Part shown: positions 1 through 8,225 of the stretch, one piece after another
How positions within the stretch are numbered: the first letter of the stretch is position 1
Layout of the letters: each line of letters starts with the position of its first letter
DNA from: CAVWCQ01 sp963753545
Lineage (GTDB): Bacteria; Chloroflexota; Anaerolineae; Aggregatilineales; Aggregatilineaceae
Length of the DNA stretch: 64,000 nucleotides
Direction: 5' to 3'
Assembly: GCA_963753545.1 (NCBI GenBank)
Contig: CAVWCQ010000003.1
Coordinates: forward strand, 29,376-93,375
Notes under the pieces: model-generated
The model's database searches: none
What the model was told of the DNA's origin: nothing
Seen by the model: only the letters and a program-made list of their open reading frames with translations
Program-made: the position numbers and the translations under genes

Positions 1-456
1 CGTGATATCGGGGCGAATAGCTTCTTCGATTGCGGAACAGTCGCAGCAGGTTGGCACGATAGTGATATCAATACCGAGACGCTTGAGCATAGTCAGACAG
101 AACTCGCGCGAGTGTTTATAGACATCATCGGTCAGAATTATATGCTCACCACTTTTGACGTGGGCTAGCAGTAGCGTCGTAAAGGCGTTCATGCCGGAGG
201 CAAACAGGGCGGCAGCTTCCCCTTGTTCAATGGCCGCCAATCGTTGTTCAACAGCGTTGACTGTTTCGCTGCCTTCACGGCCATATTCTTCGCGCCCTCC
301 GGCTCCGCCGCCCCAGACTTTTTTGAACATAAACGCTTCCAGGTCTGCGGAGTCAGCAAAGGTAAAGGGAGCGCTGCGCACTACGGGGGTGCTGATACTG
401 TGGTGCGGGTTGTCGCGGTTTACTCCCGCATGAATGGCGCGTGTGTTGGGTCCCAT
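1..456 (-). CDS. PLP-dependent trans-sulfuration enzyme (Cys/Met metabolism family), N-terminal part
   Basis: The gene is cut by the left edge: 152 codons are visible from the ATG at 456, opening MGPNTRAIHAG. The start resembles cystathionine gamma-synthase/lyase and O-acetylhomoserine sulfhydrylase, with an early STPVV stretch, a YGREG segment and a later LFASGMNAF region that leads into the cofactor-binding domain. The catalytic PLP lysine lies outside the window. It is the last visible gene of the sulfur-carrier operon, 17 bases after the E1-like gene, so it probably makes or breaks a C-S bond in cysteine, cystathionine or homocysteine. Which of these family members it is cannot be decided from this fragment; a MetY-type role is attractive because of the neighbouring carrier. 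Confidence 0.8.
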   Translation of the reverse strand, partial: MGPNTRAIHAGVNRDNPHHSISTPVVRSAPFTFADSADLEAFMFKKVWGGGAGGREEYGREGSETVNAVEQRLAAIEQGEAAALFASGMNAFTTLLLAHVKSGEHIILTDDVYKHSREFCLTMLKRLGIDITIVPTCCDCSAIEEAIRPDIT

Positions 457-473
457 CGTGTTCCCTTCAGTCG

Positions 474-1649
474 TTAATAGACGAGAATACTCGGATCAAT
501 TTCACGTGCCCAGGCGTTAATGCCTCCTGCCAGATTGGTCACGTTCTGGTAGCCTTCATCCTGAAGCCAGCGAACTACGGTGGCGCTGCGGACCCCTGAT
601 CGGCAATGAACTACCACGGGAATATCCTGTGGGATTTCGTTCAGACGTTGGCGCACGACATCCTTGGGAATCAACACGCCACCCATCGCACTGATATCCG
701 CTTCGTGGGGTTCGCGCACATCCAGCAGGAAAATCTTTTCTCCCTCGGTTAAACGCTGGTTGAGCGTGTGCACGGAGATCGCAGGTACGGGACGCGCCTC
801 GAAAGTTGTGCCGAAACTGCTGTGATCGTGGGCTGGCACACCGCAGAACTGCTCATAATCGATCAGATGCGTGATAGTGGGATATTCACCACAGACGGGA
901 CAGTTGGGATTCTTCTTGACTTTGATGGTATCCCAGGTCATCGCCATCGCGTCATACAGCAGCATCCGCCCAATCAGTGGCTCACCGGTTCCCAAAATCA
1001 GCTTGATGGCCTCGGTCGCCTGAATCGTACCAATGGTTCCGGGTAGAATCCCTAAAACGCCGCCTTCAGCACAGCTTGGCACCAGGCCAGGGGGCGGGGG
1101 TTCGGGAAACAGGCAGCGATAGCAGGGCCCATTGGGCGCGGCAAAAACGCTCGCCTGACCTTCAAAGCGATAGATGCTGCCGTAGACATTATATTTGCCT
1201 GCCAGCACACAGGCATCGTTCACGAGGTAGCGCGTGGGGAAATTATCGGTGCCGTCGATCACAATATCGTAATCGGCTAAGATGTCCAGCGCGTTATCGC
1301 TGGTAAACGGCACGTTGTACTGACGGATGAGCACATGTGGGTTGACGTCGTTCAGCGTTTCCTGGGCCGAGTTGAGTTTGGATCTGCCGATATCCTTGGT
1401 GCCATGAATGATCTGCCGCTGGAGATTGGTCACATCCACCACATCATAATCCACAATGCCGAGCGTCCCCACGCCGGCAGCGGCGAGATAGAGCGCGGTT
1501 GGGCTACCCAATCCCCCCGTGCCGATCAGAAGCACGCGAGCTGCCTTGAGTTTTTTCTGCCCATTCATACCGACTTCGGGCATGATCAGATGGCGACTGT
1601 AACGCAGTACCTCATCACGAGAGAGCCGGATATCCTCAAAGGTTGTCAT
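474..1649 (-). CDS. MoeZ/ThiF-type sulfur-carrier adenylyltransferase with C-terminal rhodanese domain
   Basis: 391 aa. Residues ~10-250 form an E1-like ThiF/MoeB domain: nucleotide loop GTGGLGSP, a conserved D then NLQRQ, and two zinc Cys pairs (CYRC and CPVCG). Residues ~290-391 are a rhodanese domain with active Cys in HCRSGVRS. Such two-domain proteins adenylate the C-terminal Gly-Gly of a ubiquitin-like carrier and then install sulfur to give a thiocarboxylate. Its start overlaps the stop of the carrier gene by 4 bases (ATGA), so the two are translationally coupled. The length matches mycobacterial MoeZ. The protein could also serve molybdopterin or thiamine carriers, but the operon points to cysteine/methionine synthesis. 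Confidence 0.92.
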   Translation of the reverse strand: MTTFEDIRLSRDEVLRYSRHLIMPEVGMNGQKKLKAARVLLIGTGGLGSPTALYLAAAGVGTLGIVDYDVVDVTNLQRQIIHGTKDIGRSKLNSAQETLNDVNPHVLIRQYNVPFTSDNALDILADYDIVIDGTDNFPTRYLVNDACVLAGKYNVYGSIYRFEGQASVFAAPNGPCYRCLFPEPPPPGLVPSCAEGGVLGILPGTIGTIQATEAIKLILGTGEPLIGRMLLYDAMAMTWDTIKVKKNPNCPVCGEYPTITHLIDYEQFCGVPAHDHSSFGTTFEARPVPAISVHTLNQRLTEGEKIFLLDVREPHEADISAMGGVLIPKDVVRQRLNEIPQDIPVVVHCRSGVRSATVVRWLQDEGYQNVTNLAGGINAWAREIDPSILVY

Positions 1650-1927
1650 GCTGAACCCCTTCCACCTGCGATCGAGGGGATAATCCGCAGCGCATCTTTA
1701 TCATTCACGGGGGTATCCAGCCCTTGCAGATCACGCGCATTGTTTTCCCCGACAAAAACATTCACAAAATTACGCAGTTCGCCGCCATCGAACAGATGCT
1801 GTTTCAGGCCGGGATGCTGTGCCGCGAGATCGTCCAGCACTTCTGCAATGGTGGTGCCAGACACCGTGACAACCGCTTGTCCAGCCGTATAAGCCCGGAG
1901 CGGGGTAGGGATTTTGATCGTTGCCAT
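1646..1927 (-). CDS. Ubiquitin-like sulfur carrier protein (CysO/MoaD/ThiS family) with masked Gly-Gly
   Basis: 93 aa, MoaD/ThiS fold. The family normally ends in Gly-Gly, which carries the thiocarboxylate. Here Gly88-Gly89 is followed by a tail RGSA. CysO of mycobacteria ends at GG, whereas Wolinella HcyS has a C-terminal extension removed by the JAMM peptidase HcyD. A JAMM peptidase is encoded immediately upstream here, so the tail is probably trimmed before activation. The last codons overlap the start of the adenylyltransferase gene. Family assignment is firm; the tail-processing role is inferred. Confidence 0.88.
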   Translation of the reverse strand: MATIKIPTPLRAYTAGQAVVTVSGTTIAEVLDDLAAQHPGLKQHLFDGGELRNFVNVFVGENNARDLQGLDTPVNDKDALRIIPSIAGGRGSA

Positions 1928-1972
1928 AGATAGTCTACTTTCTGTTGGATGAAGGAATGCTCAGGATGCTGC

Positions 1973-2404
1973 TCAAAAATGTGTAAACGCGACCGGCTCA
2001 AACTGGCTGCGATCATTTGCCAATAACCAGACCAGTGAATCGACAGCCTGTCCTTCCTGAACGGATAGGATCAGGTAGATGAAGTTCGGCAAGGCATGGA
2101 CTCGATCAAATTCCGACGGAATCGCAGGTGAATTAGGATGCGAATGGAAATAACCGATTAAACTGAGTCCACGTGCATCGGCATCATCTTCAGCGGCCTG
2201 AAACGCGCCGTTTTCCATCAGGTAGCGGTGATACTGCTCCTCGCTGGCGAAAATATTGTCCACATAGCGTGTTTCAGTGACCATGCGCGCGTCTCCATCG
2301 GCCGTGCCGATCAAAAAACCGCCGCCCTCATTAGGAAACACGCTTTCTAAATAATGTTGAATAGCGGCATGATGAATTTCCGGCAGAATCAGTTTCACGC
2401 TCAA
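1973..2404 (-). CDS. JAMM/MPN+ zinc metallopeptidase (Mec/HcyD-like, M67 family)
   Basis: 143 aa. The complete JAMM signature is visible: a Glu in NEGGGFLIG (~26), then HSHPNSPAIPSEFD with two zinc histidines, the Ser and the Asp ligand. Mycobacterial Mec hydrolyses the CysO-cysteine adduct to free cysteine; HcyD removes the C-terminal extension of HcyS. Either or both roles fit, because the carrier next door has residues beyond its Gly-Gly and a CysM-like synthase lies upstream. It starts 9 bases after the cysM-like stop; the carrier follows after a 45-base gap. The JAMM call is firm; the exact substrate is inferred. Confidence 0.92.
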   Translation of the reverse strand: MSVKLILPEIHHAAIQHYLESVFPNEGGGFLIGTADGDARMVTETRYVDNIFASEEQYHRYLMENGAFQAAEDDADARGLSLIGYFHSHPNSPAIPSEFDRVHALPNFIYLILSVQEGQAVDSLVWLLANDRSQFEPVAFTHF

Positions 2405-2413
2405 ATGACCTCA

Positions 2414-3388
2414 TCAGGGTTGCGTCCAAAACGGCTCGCTCAAATACTTGGAGGCGCTGTCTGGAAACAGGGTCACAATTACGGCAGGCTGGTGTTTAGC
2501 AGCGAGTGCTTCCGCGAGATGCAGCGTTCCAACCATCGCAGCCGCGGCGCTGATCCCTACCAGATACCCCTCGTCGCGTGCCAACTGCCGCGCCATACGA
2601 TATGCGTCTTCGGTACCGACCGTGATATTCTGATCCGCGAACTCTGGTTGGAAGATACCGGGCGGAATCGCGGTTTCCATGTGTTTTAGCCCTTCCAACC
2701 CATTAAAAGGCGAATCGGGCTGCAGGGAGATCACCTGCACCGCTGGGTTATAGTCTTTGAGGCGGCGACCTGTACCCATCAATGTGCCACTGGTGCCAAC
2801 TCCGGCGACGAAGTGGGTAACTCGTCCCTGGGTTTGCTCCCAGATTTCGACGCCAGTTGTTTTATAGTGCGCCTGCCAGTTCGCAGGGTTGTTGTACTGA
2901 TTGACGTAGTAATATGTCTCTGGTTCTGCAACTGCCAGCGCGCGCACTTCACGAATCGCGCCATCAGAACCCTCCATCGGATCTGTGAACACAATTTCCA
3001 CACCGTAGGCCCTTAAAATGGAGATACGTTCCGGGCTGACAGTGGCTGGAATAAACAATTTGACAGCATATCCTCGTGCGGCACCGATCATGGCATATGC
3101 GATTCCGGTATTCCCACTGGTGCTGTCGAGCAGAGTAGTTCGACCGGGTGCGATCCAGCCCGCATTTTCAGCTGTAAGGATCATATTCAGCGCCGCACGA
3201 TCTTTGACACTCCCGCCAGGATTTACCCATTCAGCTTTTGCCAGGACTTCGATCGTCAGCGGCAAATGTGCTGTGATATGACGAAATCCTAACAAGGGTG
3301 TGTTTCCGATGAGGTCTTCGACGTGCTGTCCGTTTGTGACTGTCGCTGTCATTGCCATGAGTTCATCTTTATCAACATAAAAGGCCAT
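2414..3388 (-). CDS. cysM: Cysteine synthase, CysM-type (PLP fold type II)
   Basis: 324 aa. It carries the PLP lysine in NPGGSVKDR, the substrate loop STSGNTG and the phosphate-binding loop GTSGTLMGTG. Mycobacterial CysM uses O-phosphoserine and the thiocarboxylate of CysO rather than free sulfide. The presence of carrier, activating enzyme and JAMM peptidase in the same operon supports that sulfur source here. It is the first gene of the minus-strand operon. The start at 3388 has no clear ribosome site; the Met codons at 3358 and 3352 are alternatives. Ordinary O-acetylserine sulfhydrylase activity cannot be excluded from sequence. Confidence 0.88.
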   Translation of the reverse strand: MAFYVDKDELMAMTATVTNGQHVEDLIGNTPLLGFRHITAHLPLTIEVLAKAEWVNPGGSVKDRAALNMILTAENAGWIAPGRTTLLDSTSGNTGIAYAMIGAARGYAVKLFIPATVSPERISILRAYGVEIVFTDPMEGSDGAIREVRALAVAEPETYYYVNQYNNPANWQAHYKTTGVEIWEQTQGRVTHFVAGVGTSGTLMGTGRRLKDYNPAVQVISLQPDSPFNGLEGLKHMETAIPPGIFQPEFADQNITVGTEDAYRMARQLARDEGYLVGISAAAAMVGTLHLAEALAAKHQPAVIVTLFPDSASKYLSEPFWTQP

Positions 3389-3750
3389 CAGACAAACAAA
3401 AAGAGCGTTTTACCGTGTCCAGTTCAGTATGACAGTACCATTCCGTACTGCCTCAGGGACGTGGTCGCTCTTCGCGTCGGTCGGATGACCTTAGTTATTG
3501 TGATTACCAGCCGCGTTAGTTTTCAGTGTGCGAAGAAACGATGCCGTCCCTGGTTCGCACACATGCAGATTTTATAATTTCTCATATTCACCTCTGACTT
3601 ATTAAGAGTTTAGGGGTTTTGAGTTAAACTGTCAATCAATAAAAACAAGTTATTCTTTTTTATCTTGGGTCTTGCGCATTCCCCTTCGTGGATTAGGTTT
3701 CGGAGAGTACGAGCCATTGAGGCTTGTTAGGCCGATTTTGGACCTGTTCC
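3389..3750. other. Leader/intergenic region upstream of the sulfur operon
   Basis: No credible coding sequence. A 6-bp stem (CAGTAC/GTACTG, near 3429-3446) lies in the likely leader of the minus-strand cysM operon. I looked for a T-box and a SAM riboswitch and recognised neither. The 3590-3670 part is AT-rich and may hold the promoter. Confidence 0.4.
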
Positions 3751-3923
3751 TTAATATATCTCTACCAGGGTGCGTACGGCAATCAGGCAAAGAATAGAGC
3801 TCTTACCGCTTCCGCTTCCACCCAGGAGTATAAACAACTCGCCATTGCCAATCTCGAGGGAGAAATGATTGACGGCCAGATTGGCACGAAGTGCTTGACT
3901 AAGTCTTTGAGCACAATCGACAT
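3751..3923 (-). pseudogene. Remnant of an ABC transporter ATPase (N-terminal end with Walker A)
   Basis: On the minus strand an ATG at 3923 opens MSIVLKD. After a frame change come a segment ANLAVNHFSLEIGNG and a perfect Walker A, LLGGSGSGKSS, followed by a stop at 3753. This is the first ~55 residues of an ABC ATPase of the sugar/spermidine type, where the P-loop sits near residue 40. Signature motif, Walker B and the rest are missing, so it is a truncated relic. No cognate permease is adjacent. Confidence 0.65.
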
Positions 3924-3965
3924 TATGCTGGCCTTTCTACCCGCAGCTGCGTTAACCCGAATGGT

Positions 3966-4121
3966 TCAAATATTAATCTTCAGAGGAAAGTCCGAACGGA
4001 TGAGCAGTTCAATCAGCACAACTGGCAAGAACTGCCTGAGATGCCCCATCAAGAGCACCACACGAAGCCACACTCGACTGGCGATTTCTTGGAGTGCGCC
4101 TGTACAGCGCGGACATTGCAT
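3966..4121 (-). CDS. Possible small CxxC protein, 51 aa
   Basis: ATG at 4121 opens MQCPRCTG, a single CxxC as in zinc-ribbon proteins, followed by a hydrophobic stretch (~residues 18-42). A second Cys pair is absent, so a complete zinc ribbon is not present. It lies between the ABC remnant and the BNR protein in the same direction and may be part of a decayed gene. I do not recognise a family. Confidence 0.25.
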   Translation of the reverse strand: MQCPRCTGALQEIASRVWLRVVLLMGHLRQFLPVVLIELLIRSDFPLKINI

Positions 4122-4167
4122 CTCAGGCGGGAAATCGGAATGGAAGTACAATAACGCCAGCACAGGG

Positions 4168-5331
4168 TCATAAGCCCCCGACAGGCACCGCCACTTCGAC
4201 CGATTGGATGGGCGGCAAAAAATCGGCCAGAATTTCCCAGTGATCCCCATCATCGCGGCTGTAAAAAAGCTGGCCGGTGTCGGTTCCGGCATACAGGCCC
4301 GCTGGTGACAGGGGGTCGGCGGTCATCGCGTCGCGCAGCACCAGCACGTGCGACGCTTGGGGAAGCCCAGTGGTAATCTGCTGCCAATTTTCCCCGCTAT
4401 CGCGGCTGCGCCAGACCGCCGTTTGGTTTGCAATACTCATACGAAATTGGTCGCTCTCGGCCAGCATCACGTAGATCGTCTGGGGATCATGCGGATGGAT
4501 GACAATCGGAAAGCCGAAGCGGCTCGGCAGCCGGTTCTCACCGATGTCGATCCAGTCGTCGCCGAAGTTGTCGCTGCGGTACACGCCGCAGTGATTCTGC
4601 TGGAACAGCACCTCCGGTCGGGAGGAATGCAACGCAAGCTTATGCACACACTGCCCAAACTCAGGATAGGATTTCCCCTCAAAGTCAACTAAGACATTCC
4701 GGTTGCGCGGCTGCCAGTTTTGCCCACCATCATCGGTGCGGTAAACCCCTGCTGCCGAGACGGCGACGTACATACGCTGGTGATCGCGCGGGTCAAGCAC
4801 GATGCTGTGAAGACACAGGCCGCCCGCGCCGGGATTCCAGCTGCCACGCTGGGGGTGATCGTACAAACTCTCGTTGAGTGCCCAGCTGTCTCCATGATCG
4901 GTTGATTTAAACAGCGCGGCGGGCTGTACTCCCGCATAGAGCACACCTGGTTCATCCGCCCGGCCTGGCTCGACATTCCAGACCTTCAGCACTTGCTCTG
5001 GCGTTTCCGGTATCGGATGGCCGGAGTAGGCCTCTTCGGGTGTCCCGCCCGGTCTGCCCGAAATGGAGGGGCGCGTGAACCTGGGCGGCACAGTGCATGG
5101 CTGCCAGGTCTGGCCCAAGTCATCGGAGTAGTGGATGGTGGGACCGAACACAAAATGGGCGACAGCCGCGTACAGCCGCTCACTGCGCGGATCCATGACG
5201 ATATGCATCACGTTCCAGCCCTTGAACAGAATGTCGCTCACGGACCATTTTTTGCGGTCTTTGTCGCTCGTGAAAATGAACCCACCCTTGCGAGTACCGA
5301 CCAGGAGTTTTAGGGTAGATTGAGAATTCAT
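4168..5331 (-). CDS. BNR/sortilin-type beta-propeller protein (exo-alpha-sialidase-like fold)
   Basis: 387 aa, no signal peptide. Repeated Asp-box motifs of the S-x-D-x-G-x-T-W kind are visible: YSDDLGQTW, STDHGDSW, TDDGGQNW, RSRDSGENW and SRDDGDHWE. They are spaced as in six- or seven-bladed propellers (VPS10/sortilin and BNR sialidase families). The catalytic arginine triad of true sialidases was not identified, so enzymatic activity is doubtful; the common annotation is a glycosyl-hydrolase BNR-repeat protein. It stands alone: upstream is ~760 bases without a good gene, downstream is the small CxxC ORF. Confidence 0.75.
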   Translation of the reverse strand: MNSQSTLKLLVGTRKGGFIFTSDKDRKKWSVSDILFKGWNVMHIVMDPRSERLYAAVAHFVFGPTIHYSDDLGQTWQPCTVPPRFTRPSISGRPGGTPEEAYSGHPIPETPEQVLKVWNVEPGRADEPGVLYAGVQPAALFKSTDHGDSWALNESLYDHPQRGSWNPGAGGLCLHSIVLDPRDHQRMYVAVSAAGVYRTDDGGQNWQPRNRNVLVDFEGKSYPEFGQCVHKLALHSSRPEVLFQQNHCGVYRSDNFGDDWIDIGENRLPSRFGFPIVIHPHDPQTIYVMLAESDQFRMSIANQTAVWRSRDSGENWQQITTGLPQASHVLVLRDAMTADPLSPAGLYAGTDTGQLFYSRDDGDHWEILADFLPPIQSVEVAVPVGGL

Positions 5332-6091
5332 TGGGGAATCTCCTTCACTAGGCTGGTTTTCGATGATAGAACGAATTTAGCATATTTGTTCTGTTACGTC
5401 ACTTGTTCTCCTGCGGAAGCATTTCAAATCTGGCGCGACATTTCGATCCAGCGATGTTCTAGTAGGGTCAGGATTTGGCACAGCAACATAATTTCGAGGA
5501 GTTTTTCGTTATCACACAGGCTGTAAGGGCTAAAAAGTCCTCTGTCGGCTACCCTCGTCACCCAGGGAAGCATGGCTCGTCAAGCAGCCCATTGGGAATC
5601 ATGGTGACGTCCATTCAAAACAGAAATGCGACGTAAAGAGCAGTTCCCTGGTAGAAGCAAGAACGCAGAAGGTGAAAGCGTAGGGATCTGCCCTGATGAA
5701 GACGCGCATAGTTGTTAGTATGAAAATACTCGGAGGAGACATCCACCGGGAGGCGTGTCGTCTGGTATGCTTCGTCCAAAGCCAGCGATTTGCACGGAGA
5801 TGCCAGGGCGTGTGGCATCGGGCTGGCACCGTTGTCTACTTTTGGGAAGATCACGCAGGATCAAGCCCATTGGTTGTTTGGTGCTCCCGTCCGGATCACT
5901 CGCATGGGATGGGGTAAACTCCAAGCTCAATTCGGTGTATGCAAGCCACATCAGCCCCAATATTACGTATTTCCTGTAAACAGTACCTTCAATATCAAGA
6001 CAACGTTAAACAGGGGGTGGCCCGTGAGTTGGTTGTGTTAAGCCCAACGGCGAGTTCCTAAAACGATTCTGGCTGCCCCCAAAGTCATAGC
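5332..6091. other. Gene-poor stretch with degenerate coding traces
   Basis: Several short overlapping minus-strand ORFs occur (5599-5960) but none resembles a family I know. On the minus strand ~5425-5525 a 30-codon coding-like stretch without initiation context is visible. Codon texture suggests decayed genes or old mobile DNA rather than regulatory DNA. Upstream signals for the BNR gene must lie at its 5332 side. Confidence 0.4.
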
Positions 6092-6730
6092 CTACTGGCA
6101 CAACGGTTCGATGCGGTACTGGGCGCGCTCCTCGCAGCTGAGATCGCGCACGTAACGATGTTCAAGAGTCCACGCCAGAAGTTCTTGTGCAGTATCAACG
6201 CGGTACTGGTAAATAGCGCTGTCCGGATCGCTGGACGGGATGAACAAACTGCGACCATCTGGGCTTACCGCGAAGTGCCAGGTCGAACCGCGTGGATAGC
6301 GGCGAATGGCCTGCCCCGTGGCGATATCCCATTGCAGAATGACTTCATCGTACCCGCTGGTGAAGGCGGTACGCGCATCCGGGCTGAAGTGGACATCAAT
6401 CACAGGTTGGGCGTGCCCTACGAAACGCCGTAGTTCGGCACCAGAGTTCAGATCCCAGAGTCTCGCCAGACCGTCATCACTGCCGGAAATCGCCATCAAC
6501 CCGTCAGGGCTAAATTCAATACCGTCTACAGGTATACCGTGATCGAAGCGGCGGATTTCCTGGCCCGTTGCCACATCCCAGAGAATAATCAAGCCGTCTT
6601 GGGAACTGGTCAAAGCCGTGCGCCCATCGGGGCTAAATTCCACGTCATTGATTGCCAGCGTATGTCCCTCCAGTTGGGCTAATACCTGACTGGTCTGCAC
6701 ATTCCACAGAATACCCAGGCCATTATCCAT
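6092..6730 (-). CDS. WD40 beta-propeller, C-terminal segment of the giant SARP-kinase-nSTAND-WD40 protein
   Basis: 212 aa piece. It has WD40 units with the SPDGRTA...ILWDVATGQ pattern and ends in a short Cys-containing tail and a stop at 6092. It continues the preceding piece: near 6731-6735 removing one G from GATGGATAAT restores GDDNGLGILWNV across the junction. It is therefore the last ~210 residues of a single protein and not a separate gene; its nominal ATG is an internal Asp/Met context. WD40 propellers bind peptides or proteins. Confidence 0.8.
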   Translation of the reverse strand: MDNGLGILWNVQTSQVLAQLEGHTLAINDVEFSPDGRTALTSSQDGLIILWDVATGQEIRRFDHGIPVDGIEFSPDGLMAISGSDDGLARLWDLNSGAELRRFVGHAQPVIDVHFSPDARTAFTSGYDEVILQWDIATGQAIRRYPRGSTWHFAVSPDGRSLFIPSSDPDSAIYQYRVDTAQELLAWTLEHRYVRDLSCEERAQYRIEPLCQ

Positions 6731-8225
6731 CTCCCAACAAGATGGTGCTGCCGTCCGGGCTTAATACGGCATCCCGAATGATAGCTGTATGTTCAAATCG
6801 TCCGATTTCCTGGCCGGTGCTTACGTCCCATACCGTGACCAGATGTTCGCCTGGGCTGGAGGTATTGGAAGTCAGAACGACTTGCTGTCCATCGGCGCTG
6901 AATTGCAATGACCATACAGCCATGGGCGCTCCGATACGCCGGATTTCTGCTCCAGTCATGGCATCCAACAACGTTACCTGACAATAGGTGTCGTCGTTCT
7001 CGTCATTGAAGGCTTCGATGCAGGCCAAGAGTGTCTTGCCATCTGGACTGACGGCTAAGGATGGTTGATAAAACATCAGCTCTGCTACGGGCAAACGGTT
7101 CTGTGCCCCATCCTGAAAGTCGATCAGGCGCAGCAAGGGAGTGCCCAGTGCGACTACCGCTAGATGCTCATCGGGAAGAAACTTGACTGATATGGCCCCC
7201 CCTGGCACTGCTACCGAGGACAACTGCATTCCGGTAGATACGTCCCACAGACTGACAGCGCCATTGTTAAAGGTGCTAGCAACCGCAAGAGTTTGCCCGT
7301 CGGCACTGAGGTCGGCACTCCCCATGATCGGGTTCGATCCTGCCTCAAAGCGGCGAATCTCCTGGTATGTTTCCAGGTCCCAAACGATCACCGTGCCAGT
7401 TGAGCGGACGGTAATAGCCGTACGCCCGTCGGGAGTGAACAGGATATCATTGAGCCAGCCAATCGTATTGATGTCCTGCTTCTCACCAAACTGGTGGATA
7501 ATCTGGCCAGCTTCTGCGTCAACCACAGCCAGTGTCGCATCGTTCATCACCGTAAGGATCGTCCGGCCATCTGGGCTAAACTCCGCACCCAGCAGCCCTT
7601 CTTTAAACCCCGGGATGGTTCGAGCTACGTGACCAGTGCTTACATCCCAAATGATCAGTTCCGCTTCACCTCCTGGAGAACAACCGGGGAAACCACCACC
7701 ATTGCTGCCAAGATACCGCCGCCCATCTGGGCTGAACCTCCTGCCCACGAAGAGACAATTATTCAGGATACGGCTGGTGTCAAACGTGCGGATCAGGCTA
7801 CCAGTTGCTGCATCCCACAGAGCTATGTCAACTTCTTGTGTTCCTTGAGAGTTCCCGGTAGCCGTGAGTACTGAAGCTCCGTCAGGACTGAAAGTAGCAA
7901 AGGTCCACCCATCTTTGTAGTCCAGCAGTTCGTGGAGGGCCATTCCGGTGTCAACATCCCAGATGGTGATGGTGCTTCCAGCAGATGCGGAGACCGCCCT
8001 GCGACCGTCAGTCGAAAGAGAAACGTTCACAATCGTCTGGCGATGGTTGACATCGTACACACGGACTGTGCCCGGAGCGTAGGCTGCCTCGGACAGGATC
8101 AATCTGTGCCTGGGAGGAGGGATTGGCGGTGCGGTTGGCCGCCACAGCCAACGCCAGGGCCGTGTCCATATCACCGCTGACCAATGCCGCTCGTGCCCCG
8201 TTGACCAGCGCCAGACCCTGGGCAT
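6723..8225 (-). CDS. WD40 beta-propeller, middle segment of the giant sensor protein
   Basis: The useful part starts near 8110 (LSEAAYAPGTVRVYDVNHR). The first ~45 residues of the open frame are an out-of-frame artefact. It contains about ten WD40 units, each with SPDGR and a W-D pair (for example TITIWDVDTG and VIVWDLETYQ). A one-base insertion near 8111 separates it from the kinase/nSTAND piece, and another at ~6733 from the last piece. In the reconstructed ~1790-residue protein it covers roughly residues 1120-1580. It follows a transmembrane segment, so the propeller probably lies outside the cytoplasm as a ligand-sensing part. Confidence 0.82.
   Translation of the reverse strand: MPRVWRWSTGHERHWSAVIWTRPWRWLWRPTAPPIPPPRHRLILSEAAYAPGTVRVYDVNHRQTIVNVSLSTDGRRAVSASAGSTITIWDVDTGMALHELLDYKDGWTFATFSPDGASVLTATGNSQGTQEVDIALWDAATGSLIRTFDTSRILNNCLFVGRRFSPDGRRYLGSNGGGFPGCSPGGEAELIIWDVSTGHVARTIPGFKEGLLGAEFSPDGRTILTVMNDATLAVVDAEAGQIIHQFGEKQDINTIGWLNDILFTPDGRTAITVRSTGTVIVWDLETYQEIRRFEAGSNPIMGSADLSADGQTLAVASTFNNGAVSLWDVSTGMQLSSVAVPGGAISVKFLPDEHLAVVALGTPLLRLIDFQDGAQNRLPVAELMFYQPSLAVSPDGKTLLACIEAFNDENDDTYCQVTLLDAMTGAEIRRIGAPMAVWSLQFSADGQQVVLTSNTSSPGEHLVTVWDVSTGQEIGRFEHTAIIRDAVLSPDGSTILLGDG

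Noticed and set aside
3389..3600. T-box or SAM riboswitch in the cysM leader
   Set aside because: Neither the AGGGTGG-type T-box bulge nor the SAM-I core was found; only a short stem is present.
3724..4173. Plus-strand ORF of 149 codons
   Set aside because: Overlaps the ABC ATPase remnant whose Walker A is on the minus strand; no motif in the plus frame.
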